Shown in pieces: positions 1 through 8,711 of a DNA stretch of 38,352 nt. A program made the position numbers and the translations under genes. This DNA comes from Anaerostipes sp. GTDB lineage: Bacteria > Bacillota > Clostridia > Lachnospirales > Lachnospiraceae. The notes below the pieces were generated by a model. That model was not told the DNA's origin. It searched no databases and saw nothing but the letters and a program-made list of their open reading frames with translations. Numbering within the stretch: position 1 is the first letter of the stretch; each line of letters starts with the position of its first letter. The stretch is taken from assembly GCF_018381315.1 (NCBI RefSeq), contig NZ_JAGZSD010000026.1, positions 1-38,352 of the forward strand, read 5' to 3'.

Positions 1-1
1 A

Positions 2-481
2 GGTGCAAAAGCGGAAGTGATCGAATACAATCCTGGATTTACTCCGGACAACAAATATGTTGAGATCATGGAAGTTGTAAAATCAGTGACAGACGTTGTC
101 GATATCATGGATGCCAACATCCTTGTATCCGGCGGACGTGGAATTGGAAGCCCTGAAAACTTCAAAATCTTAGAAGATTTAGCAGAAGTATTGGGTGGAG
201 AAGTGAGCTGCTCCCGTGCGGTAGTAGACGCAGGATGGAAGCCAAGAGATATCCAGGTTGGACAGACTGGCAAGACAGTACGTCCGAATGTATACTTTGC
301 AGTTGGAATCTCCGGAGCAATCCAGCACGTGGCTGGTATGGAAGAAGCTGATATCATCGTTGCCATCAACAAAGATGAAACAGCACCGATCTTCGATGTG
401 GCTGACTATGGTATTGTCGGAGACTTAAATAAGATCGTTCCGATGCTGACGGAACAGTTGAAACAAACATTGGCTAAATAA
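2..481 (+). CDS. etfA: Electron transfer flavoprotein alpha subunit, C-terminal part (5' truncated)
   Basis: This is the C-terminal FAD-binding domain of EtfA, which with EtfB carries electrons between flavoprotein dehydrogenases and an acceptor. In butyrate-forming clostridia it forms the electron-bifurcating complex with butyryl-CoA dehydrogenase. The reading frame is open to the left window edge, so the N-terminal domain lies outside; the GTG at 17 is internal. Family signatures are visible: the SGGRGIG loop, the VVDAGW segment, the QVGQTGKTVRP FAD loop, GISGAIQH, and the terminal NKDETAPIF and DYGIVGD segments. These bind the ADP and flavin parts of FAD. The next gene, rpiB, starts 22 bases downstream and could share the transcript. 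Identity as EtfA is secure; the link to butyrate metabolism is inference because upstream genes are not visible. Confidence 0.96.
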   Translation, partial: GAKAEVIEYNPGFTPDNKYVEIMEVVKSVTDVVDIMDANILVSGGRGIGSPENFKILEDLAEVLGGEVSCSRAVVDAGWKPRDIQVGQTGKTVRPNVYFAVGISGAIQHVAGMEEADIIVAINKDETAPIFDVADYGIVGDLNKIVPMLTEQLKQTLAK

Positions 482-503
482 CTTTTAAGATGGAGATATA
501 TAT

Positions 504-950
504 ATGACAATCGGAATAGGAAATGATCACTCTGCCCTGGATTATAAAAATGAAATTCTTCATTATTTGACATCCAAGGGTTATGATGTCGTCAATTACG
601 GTACAGATTCTGCTGACAGCTTTGATTATCCATTGGCAGGAGAGTCCGTTGCAAATGCTGTTGCAAACGGAGAGGTGGATCTGGGAATCCTGATCTGCGG
701 TACCGGCGTGGGCATCAGTTTAAGTGCAAATAAAGTCAGCGGCGTCCGTGCCGTTGTGTGCAGCGAACCTTACAGCGCAAAGCTTTCCCGCCAGCACAAT
801 AACACGAATATACTGGCTTTTGGAGCCAGAGTCATCGGCATTGAAATGGCAAAGATGATAACAGATGCATGGCTTAATGCAGAGTTTGAAGGCGGCCGCC
901 ATCAGCGCAGAGTCAACATGATTACAGAAATAGAAAAGAAAAATTCTTAA
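504..950 (+). CDS. rpiB: Ribose-5-phosphate isomerase B (RpiB/LacA/LacB family)
   Basis: A 148-residue protein of the usual RpiB length, which interconverts ribose 5-phosphate and ribulose 5-phosphate in the non-oxidative pentose phosphate pathway. Visible signatures are the N-terminal GNDHSA phosphate-binding segment, the active-site cysteine in the LICGTGVG loop near residue 65-70, the SANK motif, and RQHNNTN followed by LAFGARV. The start ATG at 504 is preceded by a weak purine-rich site (GGAG, 492-495). The gene follows etfA closely and ends just before a strong bidirectional terminator. RpiB relatives include allose-6-phosphate and galactose-6-phosphate isomerases, so the exact sugar phosphate cannot be fixed from sequence alone. 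Confidence 0.93.
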   Translation: MTIGIGNDHSALDYKNEILHYLTSKGYDVVNYGTDSADSFDYPLAGESVANAVANGEVDLGILICGTGVGISLSANKVSGVRAVVCSEPYSAKLSRQHNNTNILAFGARVIGIEMAKMITDAWLNAEFEGGRHQRRVNMITEIEKKNS

Positions 951-956
951 AATAAA

Positions 957-990
957 AGAGCAGAGTATGCTGAAGTACATACTCTGCTCT
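957..990. terminator. Bidirectional intrinsic terminator
   Basis: A perfect 13-bp inverted repeat (957-969 with 978-990) closes an 8-base loop. It lies between the convergent genes rpiB (ends 950) and the cytidylate-kinase-like gene (ends 996). An A-rich stretch to its left supplies a U tract for minus-strand transcripts. Confidence 0.85.
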
Positions 991-995
991 CCATT

Positions 996-1595
996 TCAGT
1001 TATGTTTTTCAATATAGGACAAAATGAGATCTGCTGCTTCTTCAAAGCTTATTTTCCCCATATTCAAAGCCAGATCATAATTTTTCACGTCGCCCCACTT
1101 TTGTCCTGTATAATAATTGTAGTAGGATTCTCTTGTCTTATCTTCCTTTTTTATCTCAGCCATGGACACTTCCCGTCCTTCGGCTTCTGAAAGGCGCCTC
1201 TGCCTGAATTCATCATTTGCGTAAAGATATACAGAATATACATTTTCAAAATCTTTTAATATATAATCAGCGCATCTTCCAAGGAAAACACCGGATCCGT
1301 AGCCTGCCAGCTTCTGTATGATCTTTCCCTGCTCTTTAAACATCTGGTTATACACCGGAATGTGTCCCGGCGTTCCCATCATGACACTCAGCCCTTCCAT
1401 ATATTTGGAACTTTTCTTGTAATTCAGCTCCTCCATGGACTGCTCATCCAGGGAATCAAATCCGATCTTGTCTGCCGCAATGTATAAAATCTCTCTATTG
1501 TAATACCAGACCCCAAGTCTGTCTGCCAAAATCTGAGCCACTTCAGTACCGCCGCTGCCGTGCTGACGGCTGATTGTAATCAATGTTTTTTCCAT
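996..1595 (-). CDS. Cytidylate kinase-like family protein (paralogue 1)
   Basis: A 199-residue member of the cytidylate kinase-like family (Pfam Cytidylate_kin2), a P-loop NTPase fold common in Firmicutes and without a firmly assigned substrate. The N-terminus MEKTLITISRQHGSGG carries the degenerate P-loop, and LGRCADYIL is the second conserved block. The start at 1595 is preferred over the longer ORF at 1634, because AAAGGAAACAG lies just upstream of this ATG. It is about four-fifths identical by hand alignment to the protein at 2834-3436, including a long invariant central block, so the two arose by a recent duplication. It converges on rpiB. Confidence 0.85.
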   Translation of the reverse strand: MEKTLITISRQHGSGGTEVAQILADRLGVWYYNREILYIAADKIGFDSLDEQSMEELNYKKSSKYMEGLSVMMGTPGHIPVYNQMFKEQGKIIQKLAGYGSGVFLGRCADYILKDFENVYSVYLYANDEFRQRRLSEAEGREVSMAEIKKEDKTRESYYNYYTGQKWGDVKNYDLALNMGKISFEEAADLILSYIEKHN

Positions 1596-1792
1596 CTCTG
1601 TTTCCTTTCTGATCAACTTTTGCGGATATGCCATAAGATACCCATCTCATTTATAACTTATCACTATGATTGTTATTGATTTTCTGTTTCCGCTCTCATT
1701 ATACTCAATTAGTTTCCAGAATACCATACTAAATTTCATTTTTAGTGAATCGATCATCATTTATGTAAAAATCAGTCTGTCTCTTGTCAAGA

Positions 1793-2404
1793 TTAAACAA
1801 TGTTTGATTTTTCAAAAGAAATAAAGCCGCAGTCTGTAGGATGATCCAAGATCAGCCCTTTTTTATGTTTCAGGAGATAACATCCGATGGTCAGATCTCC
1901 CCCTGCAGACAGCATGTTCAGGACTGACAGCAAAAAAATCATATAGTTGGGCACAATCATGGAAATGCAAAATAGTCCCAGACCCAGCACGCAAAAAGGC
2001 AGATATAAGCCCACTGAGTAACTGCCGGCCCTCAATGGTTCTTTACAGTGGCAGTATGGGGTCAAGGAACTCCACATCATGCCAAACGCAATACTCTTCC
2101 ATCCCTTTTTACAACTAAGGCTCCATCCCAAACCGTGCAGCAGTTCATGGATGAATATAGTGATGAAAAAAACTCCAAAAAAGAAGATCAGCGTTCTTCC
2201 ATTCAGTGCAGTCCCTCCTCTTCCCCAACGCAATGCGTGTAATATATATGCTAAAATACAAAATGGTCCGGCAGTTACAAATGCCAGAACATTTGCCCTC
2301 AGCACCGAAATAATCCCGGATGACTCCTTAAAACCATCCTCTTTCATTTTTTCTCTCTGTCTCTCAAAATTTTCAATCCGTTCCTGCTTCTTATCTCTCT
2401 TCAT
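1793..2404 (-). CDS. DUF3267 domain-containing membrane protein, putative zinc metalloprotease-like
   Basis: A 203-residue protein with a charged N-terminus, hydrophobic segments near residues 37-58, 72-88, 133-150 and 152-170, and HELLH at about 86-90. HExxH is the zinc-binding signature, and placement beside a membrane segment followed by SLTPYCHCKEPL is typical of DUF3267 proteins. These resemble integral-membrane metallopeptidases, but no substrate is established. The ATG at 2404 follows a GAGGCGG-like site. The gene sits between the two cytidylate-kinase-like paralogues, all on the minus strand; the gaps are about 200 bases on the left and about 430 on the right, so it is probably transcribed alone. 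Confidence 0.8.
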   Translation of the reverse strand: MKRDKKQERIENFERQREKMKEDGFKESSGIISVLRANVLAFVTAGPFCILAYILHALRWGRGGTALNGRTLIFFFGVFFITIFIHELLHGLGWSLSCKKGWKSIAFGMMWSSLTPYCHCKEPLRAGSYSVGLYLPFCVLGLGLFCISMIVPNYMIFLLSVLNMLSAGGDLTIGCYLLKHKKGLILDHPTDCGFISFEKSNIV

Positions 2405-2472
2405 GCCGCTTTTCCGCCTCTCACATATTATTTTATAAAAACTCTGTCTGTCATGGAGAGATTATAACCTGA

Positions 2473-2646
2473 TATGCTGGTGCCTGCAAGAACAAGGGAC
2501 TGCGGCGCTACCAATATCGAGGGAAAAAGAAGGCCTTCATGCAGAGTATGGTTGCAGCAATGGGAAGAAATCTAAAAAAGCTGCACCAAAAGATCCAGTC
2601 AGGGAGGACCGGAAAGTATCTGTACGACGTAAAAGAACCGGCATAA
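2473..2646 (+). pseudogene. Remnant of an IS transposase (C-terminus only)
   Basis: A short open stretch after an in-frame TGA reads as a basic tail containing RRYQYRGKKKAF, MVAAMGRNLKKLHQ and KYLYDV. This matches the pattern at the extreme C-terminus of DDE transposases of the IS1182-like group (RRYRGK...ALGRNIKK). There is no start codon context, no catalytic DDE residues and no upstream transposase sequence. It is the 3' end of a decayed element whose right terminal repeat is probably the GGGGCTGTCGCA-type sequence ending at 2815. Family assignment is from memory of motif shape and is moderate. Confidence 0.6.
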
Positions 2647-2770
2647 GATTTAGAAAATGAATAGCCGAAAGAAAAAGCCCATAAGAAGAAAGAGAAGAGT
2701 TTATTAAAGTACTGGATTTTTAGGAAAGAAGGTTTAAAAGAGAAAGAAATGGCCCGTTCAAGGATAAAAA

Positions 2771-2815
2771 GGGGACTGCCGACCGGCTAAATATTTTTAG
2801 CTAGTGCGACAGCCC
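2771..2815 (-). terminator. Hairpin at IS-remnant end, acting as terminator of paralogue 2
   Basis: Two imperfect arms (2771-2791 and 2795-2815) begin GGGG-CTG and end with the complementary CAG-CCCC, with one bulge and a few mismatches. Read on the minus strand the hairpin is followed by CCCCTTTTT, so it should terminate the cytidylate-kinase-like gene ending at 2834. The outer sequence, GGGGCTGTCGCACTAGC on the minus strand, looks like an IS terminal inverted repeat. The rest of 2405-2833 holds the transposase remnant and A/G-rich sequence with no other gene that I can see. Confidence 0.6.
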
Positions 2816-2833
2816 CTTCCAATCTTTTTATTT

Positions 2834-3436
2834 CTATTTCTGCCGTTTTTCAATGTATTCCAGAATCAAGTCTGCACAATTCTCAGGACTTATTTTTGTC
2901 ATATTGACAGCCAGATCGTAGTTCTGTACATCGCCCCACTTCTGCCCTGTATAATAGTTATAATATGATTCTCTTGTCTTATCTTCCTTCTTTAATTCAG
3001 ATTTTGTAACCTCCCGTCCTTCCGCTTCAGACAGATGATTTAAACGGAATTCATCATCTGCATAGAGATATATTGTATAAACATTCTCCATATCTTTCAG
3101 CACATAATCCGCACATCTTCCAAGGAATACCCCGGATCCATATCCCGCAAGCTTACGGATGATCTTGGACTGCTCCTTGAACATCTGATTGTAAACCGGA
3201 ATATGCCCCGGTGTTCCCATCATAACACTTAAGCCTTCCACGTATCTGGAGCTTTTTCTGTAATTCAGCTCTTCCAGGGATTTTTCATCCAGATCATCCA
3301 CACCGATTTTCTCTGCTGCCATATACAGGATATCTCTGTTATAGTACCATACATCCAGCTTGTCTGCCAAAACCTGTGCAACCTTTGTTCCATCGCTTCC
3401 AAATTGGCGGCTGATGGTGATTAATGTCTTTTCCAT
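2834..3436 (-). CDS. Cytidylate kinase-like family protein (paralogue 2)
   Basis: A 200-residue paralogue of the protein at 996-1595, with the same MEKTLITISRQ start and the same central block around GHIPVYNQMFKEQ and the YYNYYTGQKWGDV segment. The P-loop region differs: GSDG here against GSGG in paralogue 1, which could affect nucleotide binding. ATG at 3436 follows AAAGGAGA at good spacing. A 13-base string containing TATAAT on the minus strand occurs upstream of both copies (1698-1710 and 3540-3552), suggesting that some upstream DNA was duplicated too. The substrate is unknown. Confidence 0.85.
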   Translation of the reverse strand: MEKTLITISRQFGSDGTKVAQVLADKLDVWYYNRDILYMAAEKIGVDDLDEKSLEELNYRKSSRYVEGLSVMMGTPGHIPVYNQMFKEQSKIIRKLAGYGSGVFLGRCADYVLKDMENVYTIYLYADDEFRLNHLSEAEGREVTKSELKKEDKTRESYYNYYTGQKWGDVQNYDLAVNMTKISPENCADLILEYIEKRQK

Positions 3437-3546
3437 AGTTTCTCCTTTCCAATCTCGGTTTCAGAAAATCATCATAATATATTCATAATTATCAATAGTT
3501 GTCATATATTATTCAAGTATATTATAAATATATATTCTAATTATAC

Positions 3547-4890
3547 TCAATTCATTACCAAAAGTCTATCTCTTTTCCAAATCCCCGACTTTGTATACAG
3601 ATAACCGATGGGCACAGAAACGGACGGTGCTATGAGGCAGGCCAGGTAGACTCCATTTAACCCGATCAGGTGATTGAAAATACCCGCAAGAACGATCCTT
3701 ACCAGAATGCAGTTCACAAAACTGCTCATGAAAACATACATGGTATGCCCAGCCCCTGTCATCAGGGAGTGATAATTGAGAAACATAGCATAAAAGATCT
3801 GGCCGATAATCTCAATCCTTAAATTCATAACCGCGGCAGATACTACATTCGGATCTTTGGTAAACAGTGAAGCCAGCCACGGAGCGCTGATCTCGATGAC
3901 CAAAATCACGATCCCCGCCATGACCAGGCAGATCTTCATGCCCTCTTTCATTGTCTCCCTGGCTCTCTCAAACTGGCCGGCTCCCAGGTTCTGTGCAATC
4001 ATCGTGGCAGCACCTCCGGACATGGAGGTAATAAACAACTGGCTGAACTCTTTGATCTTTATGCTGATTCCGTTTCCGGCAGAGACATCCACCCCGTATT
4101 GATTGATAAAATAAGTAACCGTGAGCCACGAGATCCCGGCAACTGTGTTTTGCAGCACACAGGGAACGCCCAGTTTCATTATTGCCCATAGCTTTTCTAT
4201 CCTGATCTTAAAATTTTTCAGGTAAAATCCATAATAACTCTGATGTTTCCATGTATAGGCCAGAGCGGTCGCAAAACTCACGGCCTGTGCAAATACCGTG
4301 GCATATGCAACTCCCTTGATTCCCATTTTAAACAAGACCACAAAACAGATATCCAGAATAACGTTCAACAGAATCGAGTAAAGAATGCATAAAAATGGAA
4401 CCCTGGAATTTCCTGTCCCCCTCATGATCGAACTCAGCGCGTTATATCCAAGGATAAATAGACATCCGCCGGCACATATATGAAGATACTCTATCGATTC
4501 TTCCATGGCAGGAACACCTAGCATTTTAAGCAGTGCGCCGGAGGTTAAAAATATGATGATCCCGCTGACAGCCCCGAACAGGAGGGAGACAGAAAAAAGT
4601 GTGCCTCCCGCCATTTTTCGTTCTTTATGGCTGCTGTTGCCGAAATACTGACCGATCAGTATGTTTCCTCCCAAGGTCAGTCCCACGGCTACCTGGGTCA
4701 GAAGATTCATGATCTGACTGGAATTGTTGATGGCAGAAACACTTCGTTTTCCGATGAACTGGCCTGCGATCAAAAGATCCGCAATACTGTACAATGCCTG
4801 AAGGACACTGGTCAGCACCAGCGGCAAGGCATATGCGATCAATTTCTTTCTTATATTTCCCGTTGTCAGATTTCCCTGATGTTCCCCCAT
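3547..4890 (-). CDS. MATE family efflux transporter
   Basis: A 447-residue, 12-helix multidrug and toxin extrusion family protein, expected to export organic cations or hydrophobic compounds with Na+ or H+ exchange. Typical features are the N-terminal TGNIRKKLIAYALP segment, ADLLIAGQFIG, GGNILIGQYFG, the MRGTGNS turn, and the second-half repeat with AQNLGAGQ. I place the start at 4890, since upstream residues of the longer ORF overlap the symporter gene and are not MATE-like; a GAGGCG site lies upstream. It begins only 4 bases after the stop of the sugar symporter, so the two are almost certainly co-transcribed, hinting that it exports a product or aglycone of the substrate taken up by that symporter. 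Confidence 0.88.
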   Translation of the reverse strand: MGEHQGNLTTGNIRKKLIAYALPLVLTSVLQALYSIADLLIAGQFIGKRSVSAINNSSQIMNLLTQVAVGLTLGGNILIGQYFGNSSHKERKMAGGTLFSVSLLFGAVSGIIIFLTSGALLKMLGVPAMEESIEYLHICAGGCLFILGYNALSSIMRGTGNSRVPFLCILYSILLNVILDICFVVLFKMGIKGVAYATVFAQAVSFATALAYTWKHQSYYGFYLKNFKIRIEKLWAIMKLGVPCVLQNTVAGISWLTVTYFINQYGVDVSAGNGISIKIKEFSQLFITSMSGGAATMIAQNLGAGQFERARETMKEGMKICLVMAGIVILVIEISAPWLASLFTKDPNVVSAAVMNLRIEIIGQIFYAMFLNYHSLMTGAGHTMYVFMSSFVNCILVRIVLAGIFNHLIGLNGVYLACLIAPSVSVPIGYLYTKSGIWKRDRLLVMN

Positions 4891-4894
4891 ATTC

Positions 4895-6289
4895 TTATAA
4901 CTCGCCTCTGGATTCCCGTTCTTCCAGTTCTTCCATGATTCCGGCATACTGTTTATCCAGCCTGTAGAAAAACAGAACAAGTGCCGCAACTCCCCATATG
5001 ACAACCGGAGCCCAGATATAAATATTGGAGATGGCGCCTATAGCGCTGGCCGGCTGCTGCACTGCCGCTCCCGTACTATCTGAAGATATGTAGCCGACTG
5101 CTGCCAGGACTGCGCCCACTGCCGCGCTGGAAAGTCCGGCTCCAACCTTGGATCCCACGGAGGCGGCACTAAAGATCATGCCTTCCTGGCGGATATGGGT
5201 CTTCCACTGTCCATACTCAACTGCATCTGCAATAAATGAGAAGATCACTCCGAACAGCGGCGCCTCTCCCAGCCCCTTGATTGCTGCAGATGCCACGGCC
5301 AGACCGTAGCTGTGCGGATTGATAAGGAATAAAAGCTGTCCAATGATGACAATGAGAGATCCTGCCAGAGCCAGATTTCTCTTTCCGAATCTTGGGATCA
5401 GCAGCGGGAGAAGCAGGATGCCGGCAATCATAACCCCCTGCTCTGCCGCATAGATTACTCCGGTAAAGTTCTGATTTCCCAGAATGTATTTGCAGTAATA
5501 CGCCAGGTCGATTCCGATGACTGTGGAATATACAGAAAGAATCCCCCAGAGCGCAAGGCTCATGAACCAATATTTGTTATGTACCAGCGCAAGCAGGCTG
5601 TCCTTAATGGAAACCTTCATCTGGTCAGCCGCTTCAATGTGGACCCTTTCTTTAGTATTTGCAAAGCAGATAAATAAAAGGATCATCGCAATCACGCAAA
5701 AGATAGCAGATGTGATAACCCATGCCTTCTGGTCGTTTCCAAACAGTCCCACCAGCGGGAGAGTAAACGATGTGGTCAAAATTCTTCCAATCGGCGAAAA
5801 TGCCATACGCAGAACATTGGTCACCGCCCGCTCGTTCTGATCCCTGGTCATCAGGGAAGCCAGTGTTCCATACGGCAGGTTCAGTGCGGTATACACCACT
5901 GTTGTTACAAGATTGTAGGTAATAAAGATGTAAATAGTCTTTATCATATCCGATGCCCCCGCAGGGATCAGAAACAGTGCGACTCCTGAGATGGCATACG
6001 GCACAGCCATCCATAAGATCCAGGGTCTGGCTTTTCCGTGCCTGGAATGGGTGCGCTCGGTGATGATTCCCATAATGACGTCGGAACCCCCGTCAAACAC
6101 ACGGGAGATCAGCATAATCATACCGATGGCCGCAGGATTTACTCCCACATAATCAGTATAAAACAGAGTCAGCAGGGTTGTGGTCAGACCGAATATAATA
6201 TTGCAGGCGGTATCTCCGCCGGCATATGATATCTTTTCTCCGAGGGACAATTTTACATTAAAATCCCCTCCGGTTTTTTTCTCATTCAT
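4895..6289 (-). CDS. GPH-family glycoside/pentoside/hexuronide:cation symporter
   Basis: A 464-residue, 12-helix MFS protein of the GPH (MelB/XylP/UidB) group, which imports glycosides or sugars with Na+ or H+. Diagnostic features are the N-terminal LGEKISYAGGDTA, the DVIMGIITERTHSRHGKARPWILW loop between helices 2 and 3, NLPYGTLASLMT, and the C-terminal-half segments ADAVEYGQWKTH and GSKVGAGLSSA. ATG at 6289 follows AGAGGAG. It is separated by 107 bases from the dehydrogenase gene upstream and by 4 bases from the MATE gene downstream. The substrate cannot be read from sequence; context favours a plant-type glycoside or modified sugar. Confidence 0.9.
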   Translation of the reverse strand: MNEKKTGGDFNVKLSLGEKISYAGGDTACNIIFGLTTTLLTLFYTDYVGVNPAAIGMIMLISRVFDGGSDVIMGIITERTHSRHGKARPWILWMAVPYAISGVALFLIPAGASDMIKTIYIFITYNLVTTVVYTALNLPYGTLASLMTRDQNERAVTNVLRMAFSPIGRILTTSFTLPLVGLFGNDQKAWVITSAIFCVIAMILLFICFANTKERVHIEAADQMKVSIKDSLLALVHNKYWFMSLALWGILSVYSTVIGIDLAYYCKYILGNQNFTGVIYAAEQGVMIAGILLLPLLIPRFGKRNLALAGSLIVIIGQLLFLINPHSYGLAVASAAIKGLGEAPLFGVIFSFIADAVEYGQWKTHIRQEGMIFSAASVGSKVGAGLSSAAVGAVLAAVGYISSDSTGAAVQQPASAIGAISNIYIWAPVVIWGVAALVLFFYRLDKQYAGIMEELEERESRGEL

Positions 6290-6396
6290 TTTCTTCTCCT
6301 CTTTTCCTGGATAAATTAAAGACAGATCAGTTTATAATGAAAATTCCGCCACCGTTTGTTTTCTCTGATGACGGAACTTTCCAAGCATATGTACCT

Positions 6397-7569
6397 TTAT
6401 TTTTCGTAATCGACCCATGTAGATCCTTCATCCGCAGATTCTACACATTTCTCAATAAACTTCACGCCTCTGGCTCCGTCATGTACATTCGGATACCAGA
6501 AATCCTTTAAGAATTCATCATCTTTCCTGTTTGCCGCATCCATGGCGATGGCAAAACGGCGGTATAAGTTTGACCATGATTCAAACAGGCCTTCAACGTG
6601 TCCGCCTCCGATGCGGTCCTCTTCCAATGCTTCCCCGTAAAGATAATCTGTTCCACGCTCCATCACACATGCAGGTTCTCCCTGTACTTCATATCTTAAC
6701 TGGTTCGGACGCTCATTCCACCATTCAATGCTGGCTTTTTCTCCGATCACACGGATCTTCTGCCCATGCATGGATCCGCAGTTGACGCCTGATGCCCACA
6801 AGGTTCCCTTGGCGCCGTCCTTGTAGTTTAACAATACAAACGCATTGTCTTCCAGCTGTCGGCCTTCCACAAAGCTCTGTTTTGTGCAGAGAAGGCTTTC
6901 GATCTCAAGCTCCGGGCAGATCAGTTCACCCAGGTATAACGCATGGGTTCCCACATCTCCCAGGATGAAGCTCGGCCCTGCGATTTTTGGATCTGTACGC
7001 CATTTCTGGGCAGCACTGTTTGCCTCAGTGGCAACATTACATCCGCCGTGGGCAAACTGCATCTGCACGATACGGATCTTTCCCAAATCGCCTCTGGCAA
7101 CCATTTCTTTTGCCTGCTGCACCATCTGATGTCCTGTGTAACCATAAGTCACTCCGAAAATCAGCTTCTTTTCCATTACCAAGTCTTCCAGCTCTTTGGC
7201 CTGTTTAGCCTCAAAACATAATGGTTTTTCACAGATCACATGCAGATCGGCCGTGAGGGCAGCCTTGCTGATCTCGTAGTGGGTTCCGTTGGGCGTAGCG
7301 ATGGAGACTGCCTGGATGCCGTCTTCCCGTTTTGCTTCTTCCTCAAACATTGTCTGATAATCAGGGTAACAGCGGTCTGCATCCACACCGATATTCACAC
7401 CAAATTCTTTTCCTCTTTCAGGATCAATGTCAAACGCTCCTGCCACCAGCATAAAGTTTCTGTCCCTTGTGGCGCTGGAACGGTGGATATAACCGATCTG
7501 GCTTCCTCTTCCTCCGCCGATCATTGCCCATCTGATTGGATTTTCTATCACTCTTTCTCCGTTGATCAT
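6397..7569 (-). CDS. Gfo/Idh/MocA family NAD(P)-dependent sugar oxidoreductase
   Basis: A 390-residue oxidoreductase with an N-terminal Rossmann fold (MIGGGRGSQIG at residues 16-26), the hallmark EKP at 114-116, and the catalytic-type Asp205 and His209 in GDVGTHALYL. The C-terminal alpha/beta domain contains MHGQKIRVIGEKASIEWW. Family members oxidise a ring hydroxyl of a sugar, inositol or glycoside; some (DgpA, YcjS) form 3-keto glycosides. ATG at 7569 follows AAGGAGG. It lies 14 bases after the TIM-barrel gene and shares its operon. A role in oxidising the imported glycoside is inference from this arrangement. Confidence 0.9.
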   Translation of the reverse strand: MINGERVIENPIRWAMIGGGRGSQIGYIHRSSATRDRNFMLVAGAFDIDPERGKEFGVNIGVDADRCYPDYQTMFEEEAKREDGIQAVSIATPNGTHYEISKAALTADLHVICEKPLCFEAKQAKELEDLVMEKKLIFGVTYGYTGHQMVQQAKEMVARGDLGKIRIVQMQFAHGGCNVATEANSAAQKWRTDPKIAGPSFILGDVGTHALYLGELICPELEIESLLCTKQSFVEGRQLEDNAFVLLNYKDGAKGTLWASGVNCGSMHGQKIRVIGEKASIEWWNERPNQLRYEVQGEPACVMERGTDYLYGEALEEDRIGGGHVEGLFESWSNLYRRFAIAMDAANRKDDEFLKDFWYPNVHDGARGVKFIEKCVESADEGSTWVDYEK

Positions 7570-7583
7570 GATTGTTTTCCTCC

Positions 7584-8573
7584 TTATTTTAACATAGTGT
7601 CCAGCAAAAATTCAGCTGATTTACGGATGGCAATTTCATTATTCGGCATCAGCGGATCTTCTACTTCAATGCTGACTGGTCCGCAGTATCCTCCGGCCAC
7701 AAGGTTTCCGAAGAACTCTTTCCACCACAGGTGGTCATGTCCGTAACCGACTGCCACATAGTTCCATGCCCTTACATGTGCGTCATCGTCATATCCGTGC
7801 AGTTCAATAGCCTCCAGGCCTTTTAATTCCGGATTGATTCTGGAATCCTTCCCATGAACATGCAGAATGCAGTTATCCTTTGTCAGTTCTTTTGCCACCA
7901 GCAGAGGATCTCCTCCCATGAAGAACATATGGCTCGGATCCAGATTCAGTCCGATGACCGGTCCCACAGCATCTCTGAGCCTGCGGATCGTACTCACGTT
8001 AAAGACCATGTTGTAAGGGTGGTTTTCCAGGGCAATCTTTTCAACGCCGCATGTTTTTGCTTTCTGGGCTGCCTTCTTCCAGTAATCGATGGTTACTCCC
8101 CACTGGTATTCCATGATTTCGCTGCAGGAAGGCGGGAAGGTATGTGTAATCCAGTTTGGATGTTCATCGTTTGGTCCTCCTGCCGGAAGTCCTGACTGGG
8201 CCACAATCGTATCCACACCCATGAGCTTGGCAAGCTCCAGCGTCTTATCCATGTCCGCTCTGTGCCGTTCTCCCAGTTCTCCCGGTGCCACAGGATTTCC
8301 AGAACAGTTGAATGCTGCGATCTTAAGCCCACGTTTTTCGATGGCGTCCATATATTCTTTTCTGGCCTCTTCGCTCTGAAGCAGTTCATCCAGATTCAGA
8401 TGAGGCGCTACAGAATATGCTCCTGTTCCAAGTTCCAGGCTTTCAATTCCCATGTCCACGCAGGCATCCAGCATTTCTTCAAAAGACAGGTGTCTCAGAC
8501 CATCTGTAAACAGGCAAAGGCTCATAGGAACCGGATGTCTCGGTGCTGCAAAAACTACTTTTTCACTCGTCAT
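7584..8573 (-). CDS. Sugar phosphate isomerase/epimerase family (xylose isomerase-like TIM barrel)
   Basis: A 329-residue AP-endonuclease-2/xylose-isomerase-like TIM barrel. The divalent metal site looks intact: Glu183 in ALENHPYN, Asp212 in LNLDPSHMF, His238 in LHVHGKD and Glu303 in VSIEVEDP. Such proteins isomerise, epimerise or eliminate on keto sugars, and in C-glycoside systems act on 3-keto intermediates made by a partner Gfo/Idh/MocA enzyme. ATG at 8573 follows AAAGGAGA. It is first in the operon running through the dehydrogenase, symporter and MATE genes. Its promoter (8638-8677) shares a motif with that of the second TIM-barrel gene at 9853. The exact reaction is unknown. Confidence 0.87.
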   Translation of the reverse strand: MTSEKVVFAAPRHPVPMSLCLFTDGLRHLSFEEMLDACVDMGIESLELGTGAYSVAPHLNLDELLQSEEARKEYMDAIEKRGLKIAAFNCSGNPVAPGELGERHRADMDKTLELAKLMGVDTIVAQSGLPAGGPNDEHPNWITHTFPPSCSEIMEYQWGVTIDYWKKAAQKAKTCGVEKIALENHPYNMVFNVSTIRRLRDAVGPVIGLNLDPSHMFFMGGDPLLVAKELTKDNCILHVHGKDSRINPELKGLEAIELHGYDDDAHVRAWNYVAVGYGHDHLWWKEFFGNLVAGGYCGPVSIEVEDPLMPNNEIAIRKSAEFLLDTMLK

Positions 8574-8637
8574 TGTTACTCTCCTTTTACTCTTTTTCAG
8601 GTTTTCTTAGTTAATCTGCTACTCTTTCAATGTCTGT

Positions 8638-8677
8638 ATTATATCTTTTTGTGCAGTATTTCCCAAAGAACAATCCA
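8638..8677 (-). promoter_or_regulatory. Promoter and candidate activator site for the glycoside operon
   Basis: On the minus strand, TTGGGA (8666-8661) and TATAAT (8643-8638) are separated by 17 bases, giving a promoter with a weak -35. Overlapping its upstream side is TGGATTGTTCTTT (8677-8665), the same 13 bases found at the promoter of the 9853 gene. Position against the -35 suggests an activator site; the AraC protein encoded next door is the natural candidate. Confidence 0.7.
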
Positions 8678-8711
8678 TTCCTGTTTTAGCACAATTTAAC
8701 GAAGTTCCAAC

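Noticed and set aside
2048..2438. Plus-strand ORFs of 64 and 119 codons
   Set aside because: They lie antisense to the DUF3267 gene, have no ribosome binding site and are biased by the complementary codons.
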